Below are positions 13,372 to 21,788 of a stretch of 64,000 nucleotides of DNA, piece by piece. Source of the stretch: a virus; the IMG/VR virus record IMGVR_UViG_3300032214_000566, positions 1 through 64,000 of that record; one strand, written 5' to 3'. Position numbers and translations under genes: made by a program. Below the pieces are notes generated by a model. That model made no database searches. It worked only from the letters and a program-made list of their open reading frames with translations, and was not told where the DNA came from. Position 1 is the stretch's first letter. Every line of letters starts with the position of its first letter.

Positions 13372-14121
13372 TTAATACTTCTTTGTCAAATTTTTATTCT
13401 TAATTAATTTAGATTGAGCCATATAATTCATCACTTTTCTTTTAGCAAGTGGTAAAATGGTTTCTTTAAATGGAAATTGTTCTGTGTGGTGAATTTTAAA
13501 TACTATTAAATTTTTATGTACTTCAGTATCATTTATATTTTTTATCAATGGTCTTTTAACATTTAAAAGTTTTTCTTCAAACTCATATTCTTCACATTCA
13601 CATATTTTTTTAATTGAGCATTTTGTTTCAACAACCCCCTTTTTAATCGGTTTAATAATAAATTCATAAAGGTGAGTCTTTTCATTATTTTTGATAAAAA
13701 ATAATCCTTGTTTTGGTTCTACATTTTTAGAATTTTGTATAGGTTCGATAGAAATCGAGTCGTTAGCAACATCCCATAATGCCTTTGCTTGGTTAAAAAA
13801 ATCTTTGATTTTATCGGTAGAATATAAACAAACTTTATAAATTTCTAATATTTCTTCTTGAGTAAATAATGGTAAATTATTAGCCATTAAATCTGATATT
13901 AATATCTCATCGTCAGGTTCTTTAAGAACTCTGTTAAGGGTTAAGTATTGTCCTTTTTCGGTAATTAACCCAATACTTGCTAAGTGTAAAGAAATTTGTT
14001 GGAAATTGGGGTATAACTTCAAATTTTGAAGTTGTTTATCCATTTTTTGTAAGAAATCTAAAAGTACGTATTGTTTATGTTCAAAATCAATAGGTTCTTG
14101 GAATACCCAATCAGTGTTCAT
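13372..14121 (-). CDS. Hypothetical protein (249 aa)
   Basis: Soluble protein with an N-terminal helical half, a CSIKKICECEEYEFEEK segment near residue 170 that could bind metal, and a very basic C-terminus (KSKLIKNKNLTKKY-like) that could bind nucleic acid. No family recognised and no tag at the N-terminus (MNTDWVFQEP). Confidence 0.7.
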   Translation of the reverse strand: MNTDWVFQEPIDFEHKQYVLLDFLQKMDKQLQNLKLYPNFQQISLHLASIGLITEKGQYLTLNRVLKEPDDEILISDLMANNLPLFTQEEILEIYKVCLYSTDKIKDFFNQAKALWDVANDSISIEPIQNSKNVEPKQGLFFIKNNEKTHLYEFIIKPIKKGVVETKCSIKKICECEEYEFEEKLLNVKRPLIKNINDTEVHKNLIVFKIHHTEQFPFKETILPLAKRKVMNYMAQSKLIKNKNLTKKY

Positions 14122-14169
14122 TAATGTTTTTAAATAAAAATAAGGACTTTTTATAAAAGTGTAAATAAA

Positions 14170-15336
14170 TTAGTTGTATCTCATTACGTGATACCATACC
14201 CCATTTACCTTATATTCACTCATTGACCCGTCATAACTACCAAGTATTTCGCCAGGTTCAGCATTATTTGATAACTCCTCGATGACTGCCTCCATATCAA
14301 TAAAATCCATAATGAATTTATCATCAAATCCCATATCTTTTAACCAACTAGAAAAATTATAAGAAGCGTCGTTAACCAATACCTTTACTGTGTTGTCTAT
14401 CTCCTCATCACTATAATAACCTTGAGGGTCGTCTGTTATGTCTTCAATAAGGGTGTCTAAATCATCTATTTCTGATTCAATTTCCCTACGTTGGTCATCG
14501 GGAAGAGTTTCATTTTTTAATCTATAGGTTAGTTTATCGATTTTTGTTTTATAAATTTGTACGTATTTTTCTTGTTGGCTAGATAATTCTTTTGTAACAT
14601 CATAACTTTCTGGATCCCCTCCAACCACATCGTAATAAAAATCGTATAACCATCTCTCAACATAATCTTCATTTAAATTATTTTCAAAGACATACTCGGG
14701 AGCAACCTCATACCCAAGATCATCTATTTGACCCTCTATTGCTTCTCTTACTGCAGTATCTAACTGGTCACTACTATAAACAACATATTCTTGTTTATAA
14801 CTATCGTCACCTAACCACGTAAACATAGACCCACCATAATGACTATAAGGCTCCATAAATAAAAAATATTTATCTTCTATTTTTTCTTCACCATTTTCAT
14901 CTTCATATACTTGTGGGATATCTTCATCGACTAAATAATCATAAACGGCTTCACTTTCGTTCCCATCTTTAGTGTTTTTAGTTACATCCCATGCGTTGGT
15001 TTGTCTTAATCCGTCAAGTTCGTTTAATTTTTTTTGTGTTTTTTTCTTTTCTTCTATGGTATGCATAAAACTACCATGATAATTAAATCTACCACTAACT
15101 TTCTCTTGGTCAAAATAATCAACTGATGACCATGAAATGTCTAAATTACCATTAACATATGAAATGACATTTAAATTTTTAATGTCTTTAGCCCCATTTA
15201 AATTTAAATCACCATCAATGATAATTTGTTTACCTCGATATTGTGGGAATTTTAAAATGGCCGCAACATCACCGTTAGCATATTTTAACAAATCAATAAA
15301 CTCTTCCGGTTCTATTTTTACACTATTTTCATCCAT
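14170..15336 (-). CDS. Acidic protein with beta-repeat N-terminus (388 aa)
   Basis: The N-terminus has short repeats of the kind IIDGDLNLNGAKDIKNLNVI...NGNLDISWSSV, like the coil-forming leucine-rich or pentapeptide-like ladders of many phage proteins. The C-terminal two thirds are very acidic and Tyr-rich (VAPEYVFENNLNEDYVERWL) with a helical middle (DDQRREIESEIDDLDTLIED). No catalytic motif is seen. The start at 15336 is fixed by a TATTTATA box 4 nt upstream. Confidence 0.72.
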   Translation of the reverse strand: MDENSVKIEPEEFIDLLKYANGDVAAILKFPQYRGKQIIIDGDLNLNGAKDIKNLNVISYVNGNLDISWSSVDYFDQEKVSGRFNYHGSFMHTIEEKKKTQKKLNELDGLRQTNAWDVTKNTKDGNESEAVYDYLVDEDIPQVYEDENGEEKIEDKYFLFMEPYSHYGGSMFTWLGDDSYKQEYVVYSSDQLDTAVREAIEGQIDDLGYEVAPEYVFENNLNEDYVERWLYDFYYDVVGGDPESYDVTKELSSQQEKYVQIYKTKIDKLTYRLKNETLPDDQRREIESEIDDLDTLIEDITDDPQGYYSDEEIDNTVKVLVNDASYNFSSWLKDMGFDDKFIMDFIDMEAVIEELSNNAEPGEILGSYDGSMSEYKVNGVWYHVMRYN

Positions 15337-15340
15337 ATTT

Positions 15341-15348
15341 TATAAATA
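15341..15348 (-). promoter_or_regulatory. TATTTATA box 4 nt before the 14170-15336 gene
   Basis: Reads TATTTATA-AAAT-ATG on the coding strand. Confidence 0.6.
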
Positions 15349-15403
15349 TCCCAAATTAACAATTGATTATTATAAATACACTAATAAAATTGATATTATA
15401 AAA

Positions 15404-15411
15404 TATTTATA
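15404..15411 (+). promoter_or_regulatory. TATTTATA box for the plus-strand genes at 15442
   Basis: Plus-strand TATTTATA with a 30-nt leader to the ATG at 15442. It is divergent from the minus-strand box at 15341. Confidence 0.45.
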
Positions 15412-15441
15412 TAACAAATAAACTTATTAAAACTTTCTATC

Positions 15442-15573
15442 ATGGGATGCGGATGTAAAAAAAACCAAGCGCCACAACAACCACCACAAGAACAACCACA
15501 AACACAACAAGTTAATGAGTCAGTTAAAACTGCGGTAACTAAAATTGTTGAAAAATATTACAGCAAAAAGTAA
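15442..15573 (+). CDS. Small Cys/Gln/Pro protein (43 aa)
   Basis: ATG-to-TAA frame MGCGCKKNQAPQQPPQEQPQ followed by a helical VNESVKTAVTKIVEKYY tail. The MGCGC start and Gln/Pro linker recur in small phage proteins in my experience, but the function is unknown. The tail resembles the amphipathic tags found on other proteins here. Together with the next gene it forms a plus-strand island. Confidence 0.65.
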   Translation: MGCGCKKNQAPQQPPQEQPQTQQVNESVKTAVTKIVEKYYSKK

Positions 15574-15640
15574 TAACTATTTAACCTATTTTTTATTTTA
15601 ATTAAGATTAATAAAAATAAACTTAATTAAAAAAATTCGT

Positions 15641-16528
15641 ATGGTTACATCTGAGGTTTACAATTTTCTTGACGGAAAAAACCTATGTAATATTTTTGCA
15701 ACTATTATTGTAAATAAAATCAATGAAACATTTCCTAACGCTAAGACAGAAATCACTGTAATTAACGTTAGGAATTTTTTTATTATAAAAGGTAGAACTA
15801 ATTCTGACCAAGTATTAATAATTTCCGATTTATTTCAGGAATTTACAAATAAATACAATGAGGAATTATCTAACACAATTAGAGTTATTGATACCATTCT
15901 TTATAATGTGGAATTTACTCCATCACCAATAAACATTTCATATGATTCTAATAAGAAAATATTTAAAGAAGAATTAATAAGTCAAAATTTCGTTAATTCA
16001 CATATTAAAGATAATTTATATTTTAATTTAAAAATTGAAGGTTCGAGTAATTTAATTTATTTTGATTGTTCAACTGAAGATACGAATAAAGTATTTTCAA
16101 TTTTAGAATCCAAATACCCTGAATATCATGTAGTAAAGAGTGACTTTTCTCAGGAAATTTATGTCTCAGACAGATATTATGGTTTATCAAATCATGGTGA
16201 GAAATTATACCATATATTATTAAGATACATAACACATCACCTTTTCACTTTAGGGATTAGCAAAGAATTAAATATTAAATTAATGTCTTCAGTTAAAATA
16301 GAAGACATGGATAATAATAATACGGAATTTATTATAACTAATGATAACCATATGGTTAAGACCGAATGGTTGGAGTCTTTAATATTAGATATATTCCCAT
16401 TTACACAAGAAGAACTTAAAGAATCGTTTGACTTAAGTTCGTATAACCCTATAGATGAGATAATATTATCTGAAAATATTTTACCTTGGGAAAAGTTAGA
16501 CAGAGTTAAAGATATAGTATTAATCTAA
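15641..16528 (+). CDS. Hypothetical protein (295 aa)
   Basis: MVTSEVYNFLDGKNLCNIFA..., an Asn/Ile/Asp-rich soluble protein with alternating strands and helices. No motif recognised. It overlaps the convergent glutaredoxin gene by 9 nt at its 3' end. Very low GC even for this genome. Confidence 0.7.
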   Translation: MVTSEVYNFLDGKNLCNIFATIIVNKINETFPNAKTEITVINVRNFFIIKGRTNSDQVLIISDLFQEFTNKYNEELSNTIRVIDTILYNVEFTPSPINISYDSNKKIFKEELISQNFVNSHIKDNLYFNLKIEGSSNLIYFDCSTEDTNKVFSILESKYPEYHVVKSDFSQEIYVSDRYYGLSNHGEKLYHILLRYITHHLFTLGISKELNIKLMSSVKIEDMDNNNTEFIITNDNHMVKTEWLESLILDIFPFTQEELKESFDLSSYNPIDEIILSENILPWEKLDRVKDIVLI

Positions 16529-16807
16529 CAAATAAGACTTAACCATTTCCACACCTTCATAAATGTCTTGAAAATCTCTGTCAGGGGCGAGTAACTTAAT
16601 GTTACTCGTCTTTTCATTTTTATCTATAGTTAATAACATCATAGCAGGAATAAATTCATTTTCAGTCAACTCAACAAATTGATTATATTCTTCCTCATTT
16701 TCATGGATATCTCTTTCGATGTAATCTATATTATTTTTTTTAAATTCTTCTTTAATTGAAGTACAGAAAGGACATCCCTTCATCGTAAAAAGTACTGTTA
16801 CTTTCAT
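16520..16807 (-). CDS. Glutaredoxin
   Basis: 95 residues with KGCPFC at 10-15 (redox CxxC), followed by the typical helix, DYIERDIHEN strand and a FIPAMML cis-Pro-type segment. Glutaredoxins supply electrons to ribonucleotide reductase or reduce disulphides. T4-type phages often carry one for nucleotide synthesis. Overlaps 16804 by 4 nt, so coupled. Confidence 0.9.
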   Translation of the reverse strand: MKVTVLFTMKGCPFCTSIKEEFKKNNIDYIERDIHENEEEYNQFVELTENEFIPAMMLLTIDKNEKTSNIKLLAPDRDFQDIYEGVEMVKSYLLD

Positions 16808-17145
16808 ATTTTATCTATTGTGTAAAATTTATTTAATCCGGATAATAATAATTTTATACTATCCACATCCAATGTTAAAATAAATAGTTTATATGAGGTT
16901 TCATTTACTATTTTTTCAAAATACACCAAAACCTCATTACCACCCCATTTTACAGTTCCGGAAATGTAATTAAATTCACCATCATAAATGGTTGATGACC
17001 AAAGTACTTTATTCTTAGTAATTAAAATGTTTAAACCATCTTTTGTAATGTTTCTAGTTCTAATAATGTTCGGATATATTTCCGTTTTAAAATTGTTTTT
17101 AAAAGTATTAAAAACGTGGTCAGGTATTATTTTATCTTTATCCAT
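16804..17145 (-). CDS. Hypothetical protein (113 aa)
   Basis: MDKDKIIPDHVFNTFKNNFK... is a small beta-rich protein (KNKVLWSSTIYDGEFNYISG) with no recognised family. It is in one run with PcfJ-like and glutaredoxin genes (9-nt and 4-nt junctions). Confidence 0.65.
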   Translation of the reverse strand: MDKDKIIPDHVFNTFKNNFKTEIYPNIIRTRNITKDGLNILITKNKVLWSSTIYDGEFNYISGTVKWGGNEVLVYFEKIVNETSYKLFILTLDVDSIKLLLSGLNKFYTIDKI

Positions 17146-17154
17146 ATTATATAA

Positions 17155-18906
17155 TTATGGTAAATCATCAAACCATTCATCAAAATCTCTAACGGGCACT
17201 TCATTATATTCAACAAGTTCATCCTGCCAATATGATAGTTCAGGCGTATATGTATCCCAACGAGGTGTCATCGCAATCACTTTAGTTCCTTCATGTTCTA
17301 AACTTCTGAATGTCGACTCTTGCTCGATAACTTTACCACTACGGTATTTTTTAACCAATTTTGGTAATTTTAACGTTCCCAATTTATACAAAAGATTGAT
17401 GTTTGCAAGTTGGATTTTAGCAACCTGTGAGAATTCCGGTGACGGCATCTCATTAAACTTCGCTCTTTCTTGAACATTCAATATTTCATTATGTCTGTAT
17501 TGATACTCAACTGTGATTCTTTCATCTCCATAAGTTGCCCCTTTACGTATTGAGAATATCAAACACTCGGGTCTCTCAGCATAAGTCCTAACACAATTTC
17601 GTTGGTGTTGTGATTCTTTTTCGTAGTCCGATGTTTTACGAAGAAGTATCGGATAATACGTTTCACCTTCGTGTTCGATTGGTGTTTCTAAACTATCTAC
17701 ATCACCATAAAATCTTTCAACCTCACCTTTTCTGTATGATTGTAAAAGACGACTAAACTCCTCGTGTTCTAAATTAAAACTACTCATGTTTGTGAATTTT
17801 AATTTCACATCCTCACCTAAATTTGATAACTCTCGTTTCATATCTAAGTGGTCAAGTAATGTACTCCATTTATAACCATCAAAATATGGTATCAAATCTA
17901 AAATTCTATCTTTTTCTTTTGGTGTTAAAGGAATTAATGATCTACCGATGTAATGGTTGGGGTAATTGTACTTATCTGAGTAAAAACATTCATAATATCT
18001 ACCCATCTTATTCATTTCCATTGATTTACTAAACTCATCGGTAGTATAATATTCATCAAAAACTTTGTTTTCAATTTTGTTAAATTTATCAATACCCAAA
18101 AGATTATATGCGATATACAATCTGTCGAAATCAACCCATTCCATCTCATTGAAAATCTGTTTAACTTTAGACCCTTTGAGTTTTAGTTTATCCATCGCAG
18201 TGTCAACCAAGTTCATATCAAACTTCTTCAATTCTTTTTTAGAAAAGAAAACACCTGTGAATTTTCTCCAATTGTTTGGAATCTTAATACCGTTAACTAA
18301 ATAGAAAGTTAAACTATAAAATGACCTCATACAGTCCCACTGAAAGTTTTGTGGGTTTTCAATTCCCATTCTGTCCCAAATCTTTTCTAAGAAAAAATAA
18401 AGGTACTGGTCCACACCAACATTATTATCAATTCTAAGATTTCTTAAAAAACTTTCAATTGCGAAGTATGTTGGGTTCACTTTCATACTTCTTCCAATAA
18501 CTTGTTTCTTTTTGGTTGAGAATGTTCCTGAGTAAAACATTTTCTTTTTGAAGTTGAATGTAAGATAGTTTGTGACTTTTCTTTCTGTAAAGTATCTTGA
18601 CCCTACTTTTCTATCTTTTATGTGAAATTGGAACTTAATTGATATTTTATCATCACCCTCTTCTATAAACAATCTTTTTCTATCAAAATGGACTGATGCA
18701 AATGGATTTCCAAAATGTTTAACAAACCCCTCTTCAGTGTAGGTTTGGACATCAGAAAAGAACCTATCTTTCTTTTTTGTTTCAACGTACAAACCTAAGA
18801 CATGTCTATCTTTTTGATTTATATCGCAATAATTAAGATATAAACTAGTTCTATAGTTTTTAATCTCAACAAACTTATGAAATGTTTTACCTTCTACTTC
18901 TAACAT
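17155..18906 (-). CDS. PcfJ-like protein
   Basis: 583 residues from ATG 18906 (MLEVEGKTF). The C-terminal region contains the PcfJ hallmark: KESQHQRNCVRTYAERPECL, then IFSIRKG and RITVEYQYR, as in the PcfJ-domain proteins of conjugative elements and many phages, whose biochemical role is unknown. The N-terminal 350 residues are basic and helical. The start at 18921 is a TTG lying in the promoter and is rejected. TATCTTTA ends 4 nt before 18906. Confidence 0.82.
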   Translation of the reverse strand: MLEVEGKTFHKFVEIKNYRTSLYLNYCDINQKDRHVLGLYVETKKKDRFFSDVQTYTEEGFVKHFGNPFASVHFDRKRLFIEEGDDKISIKFQFHIKDRKVGSRYFTERKVTNYLTFNFKKKMFYSGTFSTKKKQVIGRSMKVNPTYFAIESFLRNLRIDNNVGVDQYLYFFLEKIWDRMGIENPQNFQWDCMRSFYSLTFYLVNGIKIPNNWRKFTGVFFSKKELKKFDMNLVDTAMDKLKLKGSKVKQIFNEMEWVDFDRLYIAYNLLGIDKFNKIENKVFDEYYTTDEFSKSMEMNKMGRYYECFYSDKYNYPNHYIGRSLIPLTPKEKDRILDLIPYFDGYKWSTLLDHLDMKRELSNLGEDVKLKFTNMSSFNLEHEEFSRLLQSYRKGEVERFYGDVDSLETPIEHEGETYYPILLRKTSDYEKESQHQRNCVRTYAERPECLIFSIRKGATYGDERITVEYQYRHNEILNVQERAKFNEMPSPEFSQVAKIQLANINLLYKLGTLKLPKLVKKYRSGKVIEQESTFRSLEHEGTKVIAMTPRWDTYTPELSYWQDELVEYNEVPVRDFDEWFDDLP

Positions 18907-18910
18907 AGAA

Positions 18911-18918
18911 TAAAGATA
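18911..18918 (-). promoter_or_regulatory. TATCTTTA box 4 nt before the PcfJ-like gene
   Basis: Near match to the host TAnnTTTG -7 box, with the recurring 4-nt gap. Confidence 0.5.
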
Positions 18919-18923
18919 CAAAA

Positions 18924-18950
18924 AACCCCCGACTTATTCAACCGGGGGAT
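18924..18950 (-). terminator. Terminator after the 18967 gene
   Basis: CCCCCG/CGGGGG with an 11-nt loop followed by TTTTTTG on the minus strand. The T-run also carries the PcfJ promoter just downstream. Confidence 0.8.
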
Positions 18951-18966
18951 ACATAATTTTTTTTAA

Positions 18967-19254
18967 TTAATTCAATGAGATTATTCCCATGTGATGTTCC
19001 ATAAATGGTGTGACCGCTGCGGTGATTTGTTTTTTGTTTTTATCAGTATTCATTTCAACCAGCAAATCAATCATTTGTTTTCTTGTTGGGGCTATTTCTT
19101 TTTCTTCTGATAGATTTTTTTCAGCCAATTTTTTAATCTCAGAAAAAAAATCATCAGAATTGGTGTTTCCAATAAGTATTTTTAACTGGTCTGGATTTTT
19201 TTTAAAAAACCCTTTAAAATTGTTCATGTAAATTTCAATATCAACGTTTCCCAT
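18967..19254 (-). CDS. Hypothetical protein (95 aa)
   Basis: MGNVDIEIYMNNFKGFFKKN..., a helical basic protein (PTRKQMIDLLVEMNTDKNKK) with no recognised family. It is a single-gene unit with a TATATTTG box at 19274 and a terminator right after the stop. Confidence 0.65.
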   Translation of the reverse strand: MGNVDIEIYMNNFKGFFKKNPDQLKILIGNTNSDDFFSEIKKLAEKNLSEEKEIAPTRKQMIDLLVEMNTDKNKKQITAAVTPFMEHHMGIISLN

Positions 19255-19273
19255 AATTCATAATTTAACAAGA

Positions 19274-19281
19274 CAAATATA
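19274..19281 (-). promoter_or_regulatory. TATATTTG box upstream of the 18967-19254 gene
   Basis: Host-type TAnnTTTG with a 19-nt leader. Confidence 0.55.
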
Positions 19282-19296
19282 ATAAATTACAATGAA

Positions 19297-20664
19297 TTAT
19301 ACAAATAAATGTACTTCATCCGCATCTATTTTTGATTGTAAACTTTTTGGAACTGCTCTTTGATTACTTCCTTTAAGATTCACAACGGAAAGTCTTGGCA
19401 TACTACCAATACATTCAGGTAACGCCTGTAAATTAGGGTTTTCAGGTAACGACAAGAATTGTAGTTTCTGTAAGTTACAAATGGATTCAGGAATCGAAGC
19501 AACACATCCAACTAAGTGAATAGCGGTAAGGTCTTTAAAATTACCAATAGATGCCGGAATATTTAAATCTAATTTTGACCCTGATTTAGCAATAAACTCA
19601 AGTCTTTGGATAGTTTCCGGTAATGTTTCAAAAAATTCATCGAATCCGTAAAGTGCAATGAACTTAGATGAAGAATCACCAGGATAGTTAACAGTCACTT
19701 TTTTACCTTCATTCGCAGTTAAACCTTTCATGAATTGTGGTTTGAAATATTCTTTCATTCCTTCTTCATTTGTGTTTAAGAAATCAACCAAATCAATTTG
19801 TCTATCCGATGGATCCATGAACTGATTAGATGGGAAGTGGAATTGGTAACGAAGTGCCGGAAGTCCGGAAACATCACCGTATTCTTTGTCTCCTGTATGT
19901 TTTTGACCTCTATTTGGAATTACGACATATAATGGTCCGTCCTTAATGTAACGATCAAACCAAGTAAGACCAGGCGATGATGTACACCATCTTGTTTCAC
20001 CTTTACCGGGTTCTTGATATGAACCACCGTAGAAACACGCAGCATCCTTACCTAATTGACCTTTATCTTCAATTTTAGCAATAGTCCAATCTTGTCCACG
20101 ATAAACAATCTCAGCACCCGGGTGTTGGTATGTTTTTGACGCTTCTTTTTTCTCGGTTGCAGTTGCTTTAGTTTTTTCTAAACTGAAGTCTTTAACTTGG
20201 TCATATAGTGTTGACGGTGTTAATTTGTTAATGTCTCTCGCCTCTTGTGGTAAACGATTCTTAAATCTTTCAAATTTTTGTAAGTCACCTGTAACTTTAT
20301 ATAAATCCTCCAAGAACAAATCTTGGTATTCTTTCATTGCTTGTTTGTATTGTCCCGATTTTGGGTCAGATACTTTTAATGGGTGGTCAGCAGGTAAAAC
20401 CGGTGTAGTAAAGTTTTTCAATATCCATTGAGCATATTTACCAATCTTAACCTTTTCCATATCTTCAGGTCTGATTTCATCAATATCTTTCCCTTCAGGA
20501 AATCTTGATGTGGGGTCAGCGGCGATTAAAGCAACTAACGTTTCAAAAGGCATCATTCCTTTCAACCCTTTTTCTTTCGGTTTTACAAATTTGTCAAATA
20601 AAACTTGAAATCTTGAGCTCTCAATAATCAAGTCTTTAAGTATGTTGGTAAATCTAATAGCCAT
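19297..20664 (-). CDS. Tagged leucine-rich-repeat protein
   Basis: 455 residues. MAIRFTNILKDLIIESSRF is an amphipathic tag ending in the LxE-type site IIE. The middle holds a conserved phage module (GETRWCTSSPGLTWFDRYI, then ARYQFHF-like and QFMDPSDRQIDLVDFL). Residues about 345-450 are leucine-rich repeats: IPASIGNFKDLTAIHLVGC, IPESICNLQKLQFLSLPEN, LPECIGSMPRLSVVNLKGS. Such LRRs mediate protein-protein binding and occur in bacterial effectors, including ubiquitin-ligase types, though no catalytic Cys domain is visible. A head-packaged binding protein is my inference. Confidence 0.82.
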   Translation of the reverse strand: MAIRFTNILKDLIIESSRFQVLFDKFVKPKEKGLKGMMPFETLVALIAADPTSRFPEGKDIDEIRPEDMEKVKIGKYAQWILKNFTTPVLPADHPLKVSDPKSGQYKQAMKEYQDLFLEDLYKVTGDLQKFERFKNRLPQEARDINKLTPSTLYDQVKDFSLEKTKATATEKKEASKTYQHPGAEIVYRGQDWTIAKIEDKGQLGKDAACFYGGSYQEPGKGETRWCTSSPGLTWFDRYIKDGPLYVVIPNRGQKHTGDKEYGDVSGLPALRYQFHFPSNQFMDPSDRQIDLVDFLNTNEEGMKEYFKPQFMKGLTANEGKKVTVNYPGDSSSKFIALYGFDEFFETLPETIQRLEFIAKSGSKLDLNIPASIGNFKDLTAIHLVGCVASIPESICNLQKLQFLSLPENPNLQALPECIGSMPRLSVVNLKGSNQRAVPKSLQSKIDADEVHLFV

Positions 20665-20681
20665 TGTCGTATGTTTTATAA

Positions 20682-20689
20682 TATAAATA
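20682..20689 (-). promoter_or_regulatory. TATTTATA box upstream of the LRR gene
   Basis: Sense-strand TATTTATA with a 17-nt leader to the ATG at 20664. Confidence 0.45.
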
Positions 20690-20714
20690 TTACAAAGTTA
20701 AGAAAAATATTGAA

Positions 20715-21554
20715 TTAGTAGTTCATAATAAGGAGTTCTTCTCCCATATTTTGTTTTGTTCCCTTCTTAGCCGCTGCAGCCTTTGCAAACTCTTTTTTAA
20801 CCCAAGTGTACTGACCTTCAGGGAACCATTCATGTAAAAGGTCAAAATCGTAGTAAGATAGACTAAATTTACCTTTAACTTCTTTCAACACGTTAGCTAA
20901 TCTTTCATGGTCTTCTCTATCAAAATCATGGTTTGAGTAGTAGTTTTCAGTCTTCCAATAAGGTGGGTCCAAATAGATATAAGTGGTTGGTGAATCGTAC
21001 TTTTCTATCACGTCAGCAAAGTCCATATTCTCAACTTCGGTAATTCTTAAAAAATGTTCAACCCAATCAGGTTTAGATAGTTTGTCTCTGAATGTAAGGT
21101 ACTTTGATTTGTACTTACCTTTAAGGTCAATAAATGAACTTGTTTCGGGTTTACTACCACTAAATACTTGCGTAATAACATAAACATATTTAGCAGCAAT
21201 TTCGTAATCGCCAGGTTCTACGCTGAAACCTTCAGCGAATATTTCAGCCTGAAACCTTACAAATTGTTCTTTATAAATTTCAGGAGTAACTTCCTCACCA
21301 TATTTTTGACATTCAATGTTATTGATTGCCTTTAATAATTCACTTGGGTTCTGTATACACTTAAATAGGTTATAATTAAGTGGGTTAAAGTCGTTGTAAA
21401 CCACTTTTTTAAGATTAGGGTACTGTTTCAAGTCCATATTAAAGAAACACCAAAACATTCCACCGAATGTTTCAACATACGTTTCCATATCTTTATCATA
21501 GAAAGGGACTATCCACTTTCCAATTTTACTTTTACCTCCGATGTATGATAGCAT
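20715..21554 (-). CDS. DNA adenine methylase, Dam-like (D12 class)
   Basis: 279 residues. LSYIGGKSKIGKWI at the N-terminus and YVETFGGMF form the SAM site, and TYIYLDPPYWKTENYY near residue 195 is the catalytic DPPY. The order motif I before DPPY is that of alpha-class N6-adenine methylases such as Dam and T4 Dam. This is the second of three DNA methylases in the window. No partner nuclease adjoins it. Confidence 0.94.
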   Translation of the reverse strand: MLSYIGGKSKIGKWIVPFYDKDMETYVETFGGMFWCFFNMDLKQYPNLKKVVYNDFNPLNYNLFKCIQNPSELLKAINNIECQKYGEEVTPEIYKEQFVRFQAEIFAEGFSVEPGDYEIAAKYVYVITQVFSGSKPETSSFIDLKGKYKSKYLTFRDKLSKPDWVEHFLRITEVENMDFADVIEKYDSPTTYIYLDPPYWKTENYYSNHDFDREDHERLANVLKEVKGKFSLSYYDFDLLHEWFPEGQYTWVKKEFAKAAAAKKGTKQNMGEELLIMNY

Positions 21555-21603
21555 ATTTTTTTATGTAAAGTTAATTGTTTTTTGTTTATATGTCAAACTA
21601 TAG

Positions 21604-21611
21604 TATTTATC
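21604..21611 (+). promoter_or_regulatory. TATTTATC box for the plus-strand gene at 21630
   Basis: Plus-strand TATTTAT(C) with an 18-nt leader to the ATG. Confidence 0.4.
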
Positions 21612-21629
21612 ATTATAAAAAATATAACA

Positions 21630-21788
21630 ATGGGAAAAGAAAAGGCAACAGAAGTTACAGGATGTAACACATGTAAAGGTGGATTATCTTTCAAACAAAA
21701 ATGGATTTTAGTATTAGCAGCATACATGTTTGGTGCTACCATATACTCAACTATCGAATTAGTTAAGTACCTCTCCAATTTGTTCTAA
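21630..21788 (+). CDS. Small membrane protein with Cys knuckle (52 aa)
   Basis: MGKEKATEVTGCNTCKGGLS followed by one membrane segment (WILVLAAYMFGATIYSTIELV). CNTC could bind metal. The ATG at 21630 is chosen over the upstream frame start because it follows the leader. It overlaps the convergent dnaJ gene by 30 nt. Function unknown. Confidence 0.65.
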   Translation: MGKEKATEVTGCNTCKGGLSFKQKWILVLAAYMFGATIYSTIELVKYLSNLF

